Below the pieces are notes generated by a model. That model was not told where the DNA came from, searched no databases, and worked only from the letters and a program-made list of their open reading frames with translations. DNA of 64,000 nucleotides from CANKHA01 sp963750965 (GTDB lineage Bacteria > Pseudomonadota > Alphaproteobacteria > Rhizobiales > Xanthobacteraceae): positions 1-64,000 of the forward strand of contig CAVVSK010000009.1 of the NCBI GenBank assembly GCA_963750965.1, written 5' to 3'. Both the position numbers and the translations under genes were made by a program. Below, piece after piece: positions 1-8,335 of this stretch; the first letter of the stretch is position 1, and every line of letters begins with the position of its first letter.

Positions 1-45
1 AGGGATTTTGACCCCCGACCTCCAGATTGGTATCTGAGGGTAAGA
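1..45 (-). other. tRNA-like fragment at window edge
   Basis: The first 40 or so bases resemble the T-arm and anticodon-arm complement of a tRNA read on the minus strand, and align loosely with the tRNA-Arg at 18155-18231. The T-loop core is changed (GGATTTTGACC instead of GGATTCGAACC), so this is more likely a decayed tRNA or attachment-site scrap than a working gene. It is cut by the window edge. Chance similarity is possible. Confidence 0.3.
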
Positions 46-213
46 AACGTATATCGCAATTATATCAGTTAAATATTCGCGCATATTCGTTCCAAGCCTG
101 TTATGGGAAGACCACGGGAAGATTACGGGGCGTTACGCTTGGTCGGCAGCCGTTACGCTCGCCTCGCCAAGCAGCGCCCACGCTAGCATGAGGACGGCAC
201 TTTTTGAGGCGCG

Positions 214-326
214 CTAGTGCGCAAAGATAAGATACCCAATCCAGCCCACAAACGCGATCACAACGAAAATCGAAAACGCAATCGACACGAAATCTACGGG
301 CTGCTGCTTTCGGCTGTGGATGCCAT
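214..326 (-). pseudogene. Frameshifted copy of a 38-aa membrane protein
   Basis: Reads on the minus strand as a close copy of the intact 38-aa gene at 15550-15666. It starts ATGGCAT, has the same hydrophobic segment (FVSIAFSIFVV) and ends in GYLIFAH. It is 113 nt long against 117 nt, so a net 4-base loss near codons 3-6 puts the ATG out of frame and gives a stop at codon 11. A good ribosome site (GGAGG) remains 7 nt upstream. The membrane segment is otherwise well kept, so the break is recent or an error. Confidence 0.6.
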
Positions 327-365
327 TTGAAGCCTCCGATTGCCGCTAACCGCCGGGGAGCTTCG

Positions 366-815
366 TCATTGCGAGTATTGTTTCATAACTTGATCCGCAT
401 CAAACGCACCTTGCGCCCCCGGCTCGCTGGCGCGGAACATAACAACTGTGACAGCGGCACTCGCTGTCGGCGCACGGACGACGGTGGTGCTTCCGAAGCT
501 GTTAGCATTTGCGTTTACAAAGCCCCCGCCGTAAGTGCCGCTAACATTGGTGTTGCCGCTTCCTACCGCTCCCGTGACAACCGAGCCCTGCGCTAGTGAG
601 GCGTCCTGAACTCTGAAATGTGTATAGCCCCTGTCCAGCGTGGCCTTCGCTGCCATTCGCATAGTTGTCGGGACAGTTTGGCTCGTAAAGAGCAGCCCCC
701 GGGCGTTTGTGTCTATCCGGACTACGTTAGGCGCTAACGACATTTCCTGAGTAGAAACGCAGCCCGAAAGAGCTGACGCAATAAGCACTCCGGTAGCAAA
801 GGTTTTTAGGTTCAT
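366..815 (-). CDS. Small secreted lipoprotein, unknown function
   Basis: About 149 aa. I start at 815 because AAGGGGGGAG lies just upstream; an upstream extension to 971 runs through another gene's frame and looks spurious. Residues 1-19 form a lipoprotein signal with lipobox LSGC (Cys at about 19), so it should be lipidated and envelope anchored. The middle is Gly/Asn/Ser-rich (GSGNTNVSGTYGGGF), the C-terminal half has alternating hydrophobic residues suggesting beta strands. Similar small proteins carrying '...F.V.DAS...' are common in rhizobia, but I cannot assign a function. Confidence 0.75.
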   Translation of the reverse strand: MNLKTFATGVLIASALSGCVSTQEMSLAPNVVRIDTNARGLLFTSQTVPTTMRMAAKATLDRGYTHFRVQDASLAQGSVVTGAVGSGNTNVSGTYGGGFVNANANSFGSTTVVRAPTASAAVTVVMFRASEPGAQGAFDADQVMKQYSQ

Positions 816-858
816 GGCTCCCCCCTTGGCGCTCTTTCGGGCGGCGCCACACGGCCGC

Positions 859-1068
859 TCACCGATCACCGCTTGGTTCGAGGCGGTAAAGTTTTCTGTG
901 CGATTGCTCGCGATAGCGCGCCAAGTTTTCCCAAGCCTCGGCCATTCCCAACAGCTGACTTCGGGTTTCATGATTTACGGACATCGATGCCAGCTGCCGA
1001 CATTCTGCGGCGTAACGGCGGTACTCTTCCGCTTTTCGCATATCGCTGTGAGGCTCAATTCGGCTCAA
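859..1068 (-). CDS. Small alpha-helical orphan protein
   Basis: 69 aa from a TTG start at 1068, or 60 aa from the ATG at 1041; neither has a strong ribosome site. The core AEEYRRYAAECRQLA followed by a second helix ending MAEAWENLA predicts a helical hairpin. Proteins of this pattern are abundant and uncharacterised in Bradyrhizobium-type genomes. Three others with the same spacing lie in this window (5076, 7795 and 8108 starts). Confidence 0.65.
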   Translation of the reverse strand: MSRIEPHSDMRKAEEYRRYAAECRQLASMSVNHETRSQLLGMAEAWENLARYREQSHRKLYRLEPSGDR

Positions 1069-1786
1069 TTAGAGAGTCGCGGTAGCCAATATGTTTGAGC
1101 TGCGACGGTGGCCGGCGTTCAACAGGGCGCGCACGTCTTCGTGCTCTTTTGCTTTCGCACCAAACAGTGCATCAACTTCATCCAAAATGATTGTCGGCAG
1201 CAGCCCGTCGTCTGTAACCACGCACCGGAAGAGGGCAGAGGTTGACATGTTCACAGCGCAGATCGGGCGAGGCACAAGCAGTTCGGTAATTTCAAGTGCG
1301 CGCGTCTTTCCAGAACCCGGTTCTGGCGAATGAAATGAAATGCGCGGCGTAGATCCCAAAGGTCCATCCGGTGCGCGTGGACACACCAAAGAACGTGAGC
1401 TGTGTGCGCCTCGGGGCTGGGATATGAAACGAAGCGGCCAAGGAACGCGCGGACTTGCGCCAGCACCGCCGCTCCACGCGGGGCGATGGAAATGATTTCT
1501 GCCGTTTCCCGAAGAGGTGAAAAGGCTGCGCTAAGGCCCGTCTGCAATTCCTCTTCTGCGATGCCTACGGCGATTCCCCGCTCCCAAAGAGACGGTCAAC
1601 CGCGTCCGGCTTCTGTGCCTCACCGGCCTCCACCATTGCGGCCACATCTCGGCCAACGGTCAGCAAGTCGGCAGGGGATTTCAGATTGTTGATGTGCTGC
1701 CAAAGCGCGGGTAGGGACGGTTCTCCACCAGGAAGAGAACCGCCCCCCACCCCCGCCGTTTCTTCGGACGTTGCTGTTCGCACCAT
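1069..1786 (-). pseudogene. DUF3631 helicase/primase-like relic
   Basis: Two overlapping minus-strand frames join into one DUF3631-type ATPase. The first (to about 1380) has AAVLAQVRAFLGRFVSYPS. The second continues with GSTPRISFHSPEPGSGKTRA (Walker A GSGKT), then ILDEVDALF (Walker B) and LLNAGHRR. A frameshift near 1340-1400 separates them and the protein is cut just after LLNAGHRR, losing the C-terminal half. The 1565-1786 frame is probably part of the same protein's N-terminus. Such proteins occur in prophages and integrative elements, supporting a mobile origin for this region. Confidence 0.75.
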
Positions 1787-2078
1787 GCCGCCTCGCGGAG
1801 GCGGTAGACGCCAACGACGAAAGGACGACTGCGCGGAAGCCTGCGCCGGAAGCCGACGAAGCCAACAAAAATTTTCTTACGACGCGCGGTGGAGGTTGGC
1901 AGTCCGTAACGGATCAAAGCTTTGTTGTTGCGTAGGGCTGCGGAATTACATATAGTCTGCAAAGTGACTTCCTGATGGTCCGTTTCGCGGTGATGACGCG
2001 GGGGCGGACCTTTTTCTTTTTCAGAAAAGGTCACCCACAGAACCGGGTTTTGTTTCGGTAACGCGATGATTTTTACAT

Positions 2079-2288
2079 TTAGGTTTGTGAGCCGGCGGTC
2101 TGGCCGCGACCGCTTAGCCACTGCTCAAGGTCGCTCAACCTGTAGCCGACGCGGCGTGTGCTCAGTTTGAGCCGGCGTGGCCCTTCGCCACGATCCACCA
2201 TCCTGCGCAGGGTGGGTTTCGATACCCCGATAATTTCAGCGGTCGCGCTTTCCGTAACGATGTGATCAAGCGCGCGTTCAATAGTCAT
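2079..2288 (-). CDS. Helix-turn-helix regulator, AlpA/excisionase type
   Basis: 69 aa. I start at the ATG at 2288 because AGGAAAGG lies about 9 nt upstream; a GTG at 2336 would add 16 residues. The core TESATAEIIGVSKPTLRRMV is a MerR-like winged HTH as in AlpA/phage excisionase proteins, followed by a wing (RRVGYRLSDLEQWL). These proteins bind DNA in integrated elements, as transcription or excision factors. It is divergent from the 2378 gene across a short AT-rich gap that probably holds both promoters. No integrase is visible here. Confidence 0.8.
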   Translation of the reverse strand: MTIERALDHIVTESATAEIIGVSKPTLRRMVDRGEGPRRLKLSTRRVGYRLSDLEQWLSGRGQTAGSQT

Positions 2289-2377
2289 TGAAGCAATGCC
2301 TTTCCTGTTTCCGGCGAAGGAGTTTTCCTTGATCACTCCTGTCGTCTCTATCTAGTCGTAGTATAGCACAAAGATGG

Positions 2378-3223
2378 TTGACTACACGGAATTTGCCAGA
2401 TATTTATTTACACGAATATATCCGTGTGAAGGGCTTATCTGAGATGGACGAGCTTTTCGACTTCCATTGCTGGGTTGGCAGCTACGAATTGCGCTTGCCG
2501 AATGAGCCAAGCGAACCGTTATGGATGGCGGCTCCGTTCCCGCGTCTGCATTTGACCGGCCCGGCAAAGCGGGTGAGGCCGAGGCGCGAAGCGCTGGATA
2601 AAGTGGTTGATTTGCTGGCTGGGTTAAAAATGCCGAAGTTGGAGAGGGATTCTAGAGAGTGGGGAGAGCGGTTTGGGTATGGGGAAGAAACCGCCGACAT
2701 GGTACGGAGGCAACTCCGTGACGGCACCCCCCGGGGGGTTGAACCGGACCCAGAGGAATTTGCCGCTCTCGGCAGGATTGTATCCGCCGCCTCCAAACAA
2801 ATTGGAATGCTTGGCTGGCAGGATGTCGGGCCACCGGAGATAGGGCACTCGGAGTGCTTGAACAATTGGATTGTCCTTGCGTGGAATATCCAGCTCGTTT
2901 TTCAAGCGCCTAGAATTTCCAACGGACCTGCGAAGGTCGGTGACCTTGGTGTATTCCTGGTCAACGCGCCAAAGAGCGGAACAGCAATCAGCATTCGACC
3001 GAGCGACGCGAACGCAGCAGTCATCTACCACGCCGCCCGGATGGTTGCGGCGGGCACCGCGTTTCAGACGTGCGCGCAGTGCCGAACCCCATTCCTTGCT
3101 GGCGGAATGCGTGGCAAGAAAAAGAAGCGGGCTGGCAGCCGATTTTGCAGCGACCAATGCCGATGGGATTTCAATAATGCCAGGCTGGCCAAGCGCCGAC
3201 GGCCTGCCGCGGCCCGCGCTTAA
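2378..3223 (+). CDS. Unknown protein with C-terminal zinc ribbon
   Basis: 281 aa from a TTG start at 2378; the GTG at 2426 is an alternative and no clear ribosome site decides. Residues 1-220 match nothing I recognise. The C-terminus has CAQCRTPF, a basic linker (GKKKKRAGS) and RFCSDQCRWDFNNAR, a four-Cys zinc-binding module like those ending some CGNR-type proteins, and a basic tail (AKRRRPAAARA). This suggests nucleic-acid binding. It is followed after 50 nt by the membrane GAF-like gene in the same direction, so the two may be co-transcribed. Confidence 0.7.
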   Translation: MTTRNLPDIYLHEYIRVKGLSEMDELFDFHCWVGSYELRLPNEPSEPLWMAAPFPRLHLTGPAKRVRPRREALDKVVDLLAGLKMPKLERDSREWGERFGYGEETADMVRRQLRDGTPRGVEPDPEEFAALGRIVSAASKQIGMLGWQDVGPPEIGHSECLNNWIVLAWNIQLVFQAPRISNGPAKVGDLGVFLVNAPKSGTAISIRPSDANAAVIYHAARMVAAGTAFQTCAQCRTPFLAGGMRGKKKKRAGSRFCSDQCRWDFNNARLAKRRRPAAARA

Positions 3224-3273
3224 AAGAACGCAGGCCGAACGGCGCGAGGGCGGGCGGCGAGTTTGTACCCTAT

Positions 3274-4437
3274 TTGTCGCAATTTACGCTGCGTGCTAGC
3301 CCTTGGCTGTCAGACGAGTTTGTCCGGGCAATGAATCTCCTTTCGTCGGTAGTACAAGGGTATCGGAGGGTTATCGGGGCAATAGACTCGGTAATTGGCC
3401 CCATCTACCGGATCCTATTCGTCGGTTATGTTGTTCTGTATTTCGCCGCTTATTATATCTCGGCGTTTCTAATTTCAGTCTACAATTGGTTCGACTCCGC
3501 AATAGCGGACGTGGGTCCAACCCTATCCGCCACAGCCGGTGCCCGTAACCTGTTCGCGTTGGGCTTCGCTTTTCTTGGAATCACAATTCTTCTTATTAGG
3601 CGCCACCTTAGTGTCCAACGGCGTTGGCGGTCGATCTTGATTGAAATGGGCCGCTGTCTTCGGCGACACCTAGCCTACTATGACAATATGTTCACAACGC
3701 AGACGGACGCAACCATCCCTGCTGAAGCCAAATTGGTGATGATTTCGAGTGAAAGTCGCGACCTCTCGGTATTCTTGTGCTCTCGAATCGCCGAGATGTT
3801 TGAGTTGGCTACCGGCCACCCGTGCCACGCGAGCATCAAAACCCTGGATCGGACCGGTGGAATGGTAACCACGCGCGCTCGGGATGCACTGATGCACAAC
3901 GCGCCCCGGGTGCTGGCCGACGAGCAGTTGCAGTCCTACAATTTCAGGGACAACACGGCTTTCGCCAGAATACTCAGTGACGCGAGGTGCGATTTCTTCA
4001 TGAGCAATTGGTTGAATACCCAAGCCTTTTGTGGAAAATATAGCAATTCAAATAACAATTGGCGTAGGCACTATGCTGCCACGGTTGTTGTGCCGATCAG
4101 CTCGAACAGCAATCCCACCGAATTGAATCCTGAGACTGTGATCGGTTTCATCTGCGTAGATAACAAGTGGGGCGGATTTTCGGAACAATACTCACGCGCG
4201 TTGTTGGCTTCTTTTGTGCCCTTGTTTAACGACATGATGGTGAAGCTTGGCGAGATGGCGCTTGGAGAAGGTGAGATGACTAGCATTACTAAGACGCCAA
4301 AGCGTTCGTTTCGTGCTGACGTCATGAACAAAGTGTGGGATCTGTCGAACTCCGAGTACAAGACTATCATCCGCAAACAACAAGCCGCGGAGTCCACAAA
4401 GCAGGGTGTCGCGCACGCAGACCTGCAAAACCGGTAG
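3274..4437 (+). CDS. Two-TM membrane protein with cytoplasmic GAF-like domain
   Basis: 387 aa from TTG 3274, or 368 aa from ATG 3331; the shorter is plausible since residues 1-19 look untypical. Two hydrophobic segments (about 47-70 and 92-108) are followed by a basic stretch (RRHLSVQRRWR) and a soluble domain. That domain has an N-terminal helix (SRDLSVFLCSRIAEMFELATG), a strand ATVVVPIS and a final IGFICVDNKWGGFSEQYSR plus helix, the layout of a GAF domain. Known GAF domains bind small molecules; no catalytic output domain is attached. The base composition is more AT-rich than the core genome, fitting acquired DNA. Confidence 0.7.
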   Translation: MSQFTLRASPWLSDEFVRAMNLLSSVVQGYRRVIGAIDSVIGPIYRILFVGYVVLYFAAYYISAFLISVYNWFDSAIADVGPTLSATAGARNLFALGFAFLGITILLIRRHLSVQRRWRSILIEMGRCLRRHLAYYDNMFTTQTDATIPAEAKLVMISSESRDLSVFLCSRIAEMFELATGHPCHASIKTLDRTGGMVTTRARDALMHNAPRVLADEQLQSYNFRDNTAFARILSDARCDFFMSNWLNTQAFCGKYSNSNNNWRRHYAATVVVPISSNSNPTELNPETVIGFICVDNKWGGFSEQYSRALLASFVPLFNDMMVKLGEMALGEGEMTSITKTPKRSFRADVMNKVWDLSNSEYKTIIRKQQAAESTKQGVAHADLQNR

Positions 4438-5075
4438 GATCGCTGCTAACGGCTAGCCTGCGATGCGGTCGATGTTCGGTCTGGCCCGGCAACGCTGGCA
4501 GCAACGCGACGCATAGACGGATGCGCGCCGCGTTGCCTTCCTTTGCCTACTTGCCCATTGCCCCCTGGCCGCCTCGATTTTCGCTTTCACGGCGTCGAGG
4601 TTGCCGTGCCCGCCAGCCCGCCGCGACGTGCGGCAGGCGTGGCAATAATCTGTTGGACCCAGCGCGCTCGCCCTGTAGCAAGTGATGGGTTCAACCTACG
4701 ATACGAAAGGAAGGGATTGCCCCGGCGAGCAAAAGCCGCGTTGGCTTCCTCCCGCCATTCTTCGAGGCCGAAAAGGAAGTGGGCCTCCCAAGTCGCCACC
4801 GCGTAACTGTTGCCCCGGAGTTAAAGCAGCAAGACCGGAGGGGCAATGCGTGCCCGGGGATGCTTGCAACGCGCGTCACTGTCCCGACAGAGACAGGATG
4901 GATCAGAATGCGGCGGGCTCTTGTTGCCTGGGGGCGGACGTACGTGCCCGTCATCATGAGTTTTCCTATTGTCCCTAGGGACAATACCACTGAATGTAAA
5001 TAACATCTTATGTATATGACCTAAGCGGTCGTAGGCGCGCTAAGTTATCCACGGGACGCAAGTAAATACGGTGGC
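4438..5075 (+). other. Gene-free stretch with palindrome and DnaA-box-like site
   Basis: I find no convincing protein gene here; the open frames on both strands lack ribosome sites and protein-like composition. The notable content is a perfect 20-bp palindrome at 4967-4986, an AT-rich run at about 4989-5022, and TTATCCACG (one base off the DnaA box TTATCCACA) at 5045-5053. Confidence 0.5.
4967..4986. promoter_or_regulatory. Perfect 20-bp palindrome, operator candidate
   Basis: Each half is TATTGTCCCT and the two halves are exact reverse complements without a spacer. A dyad of this size in an intergenic region is typical of a dimeric repressor or partition-protein site. I do not know which protein binds it. 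Confidence 0.5.
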
Positions 5076-5282
5076 GTGGTGTTCGGTCCAAAACATTATC
5101 GCGCGCGGGCTTCCGAACTGGAGGCTTTGGCGGCTCACTCTACAAATCACAGCATCCGCGTGAGTTCTCTAGAGCTCGCGTGCCGCTTTCGCGAAATGGC
5201 CAGCCTTGCCGATAACGCGAAACGTTCCGAGAGCGCGAAGCTTGCCAAGCGCTGATCGGGAAATCGTCCGGCCTTCATTAGC
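5076..5282 (+). CDS. Small helical orphan protein (GTG start)
   Basis: 68 aa, starting at one of two adjacent GTG codons (5076 or 5079). It reads HYRARASELEALAAHS then LELACRFREMASLADNA, the same two-helix pattern as the 1068, 7795 and 8108 genes and as many uncharacterised rhizobial proteins. The ribosome site is weak. The last 15 residues are less typical, and a one-base change near 5220 would give a different, shorter end. Confidence 0.5.
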
Positions 5283-5404
5283 CTCTGCACCAAAGGCCAA
5301 TATCAATCGCTGTTTCCTAGAGCGAGCATCGAAACAGCGAAAACCCAGAGGGGATAAACCCGACAAGAAGATCATCGAAGCCATCGCCGGGGGTTCGAAA
5401 AGTT

Positions 5405-5644
5405 ATGCCAATCTTCACGTACTTCGCGACGACAGGTTCGGTGTTGCTAGTTCTTCTGCTCGCATACAGCGCGTATTTAGAACCCGAGAAGGCGCCAAGT
5501 CCGACTGAACTGCTAGCGATTGGCCCCGCAAAGGCGCATTCCGACCCCACGGCGCAGGTGGTTGCGGCAAAAGAGGAGTCGTCTTTTCTGCGACTGAAAC
5601 AGATTCCCATTAATGCGATAAAGGGTCCGGCCCGCGCGCGTTAA
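5405..5644 (+). CDS. Small single-TM protein
   Basis: 79 aa. Residues 4-24 are one hydrophobic segment (TYFATTGSVLLVLLLAYSAYL) followed by a Pro/Ala-rich periplasm-like tail ending basic (LRLKQIPINAIKGPARAR). This 'MPIFTYFATTGSVLL' type is a familiar uncharacterised family in Bradyrhizobium relatives. No strong ribosome site; function unknown. Confidence 0.65.
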   Translation: MPIFTYFATTGSVLLVLLLAYSAYLEPEKAPSPTELLAIGPAKAHSDPTAQVVAAKEESSFLRLKQIPINAIKGPARAR

Positions 5645-5863
5645 GTCCGCCTTCCGACTGGAGCTATCAGGCTTTTTTTGCCGAGCTGAGGAGTGCCGGC
5701 GCTTCTGCGCGTACCGAGGCGCGGTAAGACCAGCAGACTTTCGCCAGCACCAACGTTCGGTTTGCTGGTTGGCGGGTGACTAAGCACATGCAGAAAGTGC
5801 AGAAAGTCGATTCGGAAACCTCTTCGAGTTCGCCTATCGGCGCTGTCTTTGCTGGAATAAAAC

Positions 5864-6523
5864 CTAGCGCACTTCACCGTAGGAAATCTGATCGAAGGCG
5901 GTCACGCTATCAGCCTTGGTCCAGAGGCCGATTTGTCCGGCGTCGGAAAACGTCCCATCCTCCACCTCAAAGGCGCGCCTTTCATTGAAGAACACCTTGA
6001 AACGGCTGCCAGTGAACTCGACGCGCAGCGAGTGCCACTGACCCGAAGGTACGGCTAGTTTCACGCCGTAACCGCCAGAACGGCCAACAATGTCAAGCGG
6101 GCTCCGCTTGCCGCCGACGGTCTTGTAGAGAACGACATTGTCCTCCAGCGCATTGGCCCTGACCACGTAGTAATTATTGGCATCCTTCGCCCGCCAGACG
6201 ATGCCCCCTGCCTGATCTTCGGCACCCGATAGCGGCTTGAAACGGGCCTCGACAAAACCGTCTTTCAGATGGGTGCCGTTTTTCAGGAGCAGAGGATAGG
6301 TGGCGTTCCCCGACTGCTTTACGATCTTGGTTTGGGAACTCGCTGCTGCATCTTCCTCGACCGTCCATTTGGGCGATCCGCTTCCTGTCATCGTCGCGGT
6401 CCAGCCTTTTGGCGAAGAACCGATGACATCATCCCAGAAGCTCAGTTTGTCAGCCATGGCAAAACCAAGCGTCACGGCAAATCCCAAAACAGCTGCAACG
6501 AGAATTGCTTTCAGATGAAACAT
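5864..6523 (-). CDS. Secreted LamG/DUF1080-like protein
   Basis: 219 aa from ATG 6523, chosen for GGAG 8 nt upstream; an in-frame upstream ATG adds 12 odd residues. Residues 1-24 are a signal peptide (AILVAAVLGFAVTLGFAMA). The mature part has the concanavalin-like beta-sandwich pattern of DUF1080/LamG proteins: FVEARFKPLSG, GGIVWRAKDANNYYVVRAN, WHSLRVEFTGSRFKVFFN, GQIGLWTKADS and a terminal FDQISYG. Such domains bind or act on carbohydrates; I see no proven catalytic residues. It is probably periplasmic. Confidence 0.8.
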   Translation of the reverse strand: MFHLKAILVAAVLGFAVTLGFAMADKLSFWDDVIGSSPKGWTATMTGSGSPKWTVEEDAAASSQTKIVKQSGNATYPLLLKNGTHLKDGFVEARFKPLSGAEDQAGGIVWRAKDANNYYVVRANALEDNVVLYKTVGGKRSPLDIVGRSGGYGVKLAVPSGQWHSLRVEFTGSRFKVFFNERRAFEVEDGTFSDAGQIGLWTKADSVTAFDQISYGEVR

Positions 6524-6616
6524 TGAGGTTCTCCACTTTCGGTCCACCTCCAGCAGCACCTCTGAGCCGCCTGCGAAAGCTCGACGGGTGGCTCAGTTCA
6601 TTGTTATTTTCGGTGA

Positions 6617-7045
6617 TCATTTTGGCAGCGAGTCCAGCAATCGATCAATACGATTGGTAATGAACGTCCATGCCGTATCAAAGTTGTCGCTAACAGCGGG
6701 GCAGTCGGCCCAACTCTGGACACGTCGATTGGGCGCGAGAGCGCCTAGATCGTAGCCAAAGGAAATAATGTGATCAGCTCTGGCCAACGCATCAGCAGAG
6801 ACGAGAAGAGGCGTACGACCTTGAACGTCTATGTCGCGTGCCCGCAAACCCGCCACAACATTTTCGGGAATTTCCGCATCGGGTTCGGGGCCCGAGGTTG
6901 TGCCTAGCCAATTCAAACCTCGCTCCCGCGCCGTCCTCGTTAGATACTCCGCGGCAATAAGGCTCTTCGCCGAACCGTGAAGGCAAACGAACGCGAAGAT
7001 CATCGTTGGTGGGGAAAGGGAATCTTGGATGCTGCCGCAAGACAT
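6617..7045 (-). CDS. Low-molecular-weight phosphatase/ArsC-like protein
   Basis: 142 aa; ATG 7045 is preceded by GGAGGTGA. The N-terminal strand and loop FAFVCLHGSAKS occupies the place of the CX5RS active-site loop of low-molecular-weight tyrosine phosphatases and thioredoxin-type arsenate reductases. The Arg is replaced by Lys, and the usual Asn-Ser part is HGSAK. Further blocks fit the fold: AAEYLTRTARERGL, GTTSGPEPDAEIPENV, ADHIISFGYDL and CPAVSDNFDTAWTFI. The loss of Arg makes ordinary phosphatase activity doubtful. No ars genes are nearby. Confidence 0.7.
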   Translation of the reverse strand: MSCGSIQDSLSPPTMIFAFVCLHGSAKSLIAAEYLTRTARERGLNWLGTTSGPEPDAEIPENVVAGLRARDIDVQGRTPLLVSADALARADHIISFGYDLGALAPNRRVQSWADCPAVSDNFDTAWTFITNRIDRLLDSLPK

Positions 7046-7227
7046 GTCTCACCTCCGTGCGGAGCGAGACAACGCTTGGCTGCGAACAGCTAACCGGACG
7101 GTTGTCGTAAGCCCGGACCTTGGCACATTCTATAGCCAAGCGTGTGCGCCCTACAAGTTCTCGAAAAGGGCAATGCCAATTTTCGCGGTTTGCAGAAGCG
7201 GGCCGCAGCGATGAAGAAGTTTCCACG

Positions 7228-7510
7228 CTAAAGTTGCTGACAAGACCGCGCCCGGCGCCGAACAAGCACGTCGTAAGAAGAGGCTTTTTACAAGGTCCGG
7301 AGGAGTTCAGGGAAATGCGGAAGAAAGTTCGAAAGGCCAAGTAATGCGCGGCGCGAAGCCAGCGCCCTTCGGGCCGCACCGTCCCCACTATGCGCGGACC
7401 CCTGCCGGAAGGCGTAGTCCTGCAAGGTCTTGGCGATGATCCCGCATCGGCGAAAGCGAGTTCAAAGCCAATTGGGAGGATTGCTCGCCGCCGGGTCGGT
7501 GAAGTAGACG
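7228..7510 (+). pseudogene. Decayed duplicate of the 16.4-16.8 kb module
   Basis: 7230-7344 matches the C-terminal part of the ribbon-helix-helix gene at 16385-16503 (shared ends EFR-MR-KVRKAK then TAATGCGCGGCG). After the shared downstream segment (to about 7390) it jumps to the C-terminal third of the 16552 gene (PLPEGVV-QGL) with about 150 nt deleted and further frameshifts. No working frame remains. It is embedded in a 558-bp stretch (7046-7603) with no other gene. Confidence 0.75.
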
Positions 7511-7603
7511 AATAATTGTTGAATGCACCCAATACATTTGTTCGCGCGCGGTCCTAGCCTTCCTCCAGCCGCATAACCGCGGGTGCCAGCGGATTATTCG
7601 TTT

Positions 7604-7795
7604 TCAGCCAGCAGCATGTCCGCCCTGTGCGGTAGGGCGCATCGGCAAGCTTAGGTCATGTTCGGCGTCTGTCGCCCGCCGTGCATATTGTTCGGCAGCC
7701 GAGCGAGCCTGCTTGGCATCGACAGGGTTGCTCAGCAATTCGGCTATCGCGAAACAAAGCTCCGCCTGCCGCCGGAGATGCGCTGCGTCTGCCAT
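7604..7795 (-). CDS. Small helical orphan protein
   Basis: 63 aa. MADAAHLRRQAELCFAIAE and a second helix (KQARSAAEQYARRATDAE) give the same helical-hairpin outline as the 1068, 5076 and 8108 genes. The ribosome site (AGAAAG, 10 nt upstream) is modest. Function unknown. Confidence 0.6.
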   Translation of the reverse strand: MADAAHLRRQAELCFAIAELLSNPVDAKQARSAAEQYARRATDAEHDLSLPMRPTAQGGHAAG

Positions 7796-8107
7796 TTCGA
7801 ATTCTTTCTCTAATTGATGAGCCTGCGAGCAACTGTGCTCGGCGCCAAGTACGCGGCTTCTTGAAGCTCTCGCTCAATCTTTTCGGGGGCAACCATCTAC
7901 ACTGGGTACGGTTCCGAACTTTCGAAAACCTGTTCGATACGACAATTCGCTGTTCCCAAACGCCCAAGCCACTGTGCAGATGAGTGAATTTAGTGTCGCA
8001 GCTCATTCCGGAGGGCCGCTAAGTACGCTTCCACACGTAAGGGTGATTGGATAAGTCCGGCCCCGCAACCTCTAATAGAGTTGGTCATAATTGTATGCGT
8101 GAGTGTG

Positions 8108-8269
8108 ATGTCTGATTCTGAACAATATTGGCGCAACGCCGCCGACGCTCAGCGAATGGCTGACAACTCACTGACTGCAAAAAACAAGGCTGCTTGGCTC
8201 CTTATCGCGGAGCGATGGCTGCGGTTGTTAAGCACCCAGAAGCGCGTGAACACGCCCGAAGCAGATTAG
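8108..8269 (+). CDS. Small helical orphan protein
   Basis: 53 aa from ATG 8108; an upstream extension to 8081 is less likely. SEQYWRNAADAQRMADNSL and KAAWLLIAERWLRLL form two predicted helices of the family noted at 1068, 5076 and 7795. Function unknown. Confidence 0.65.
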   Translation: MSDSEQYWRNAADAQRMADNSLTAKNKAAWLLIAERWLRLLSTQKRVNTPEAD

Positions 8270-8335
8270 GTCTTAACCGACCAGACTTTGTCATGCCTAC
8301 CGAAAACGATCCAGGGAAGTACGCGGTTCTCGCCC

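Noticed and set aside
4587..4990. Overlapping frames of 70-100 aa on both strands
   Set aside because: No ribosome sites, odd composition and no recognisable motif; left as gene-free.
5040..5060. Chromosomal replication origin at the DnaA-like site
   Set aside because: Only one imperfect box, and no dnaA, dnaN, hemE or other origin neighbours.
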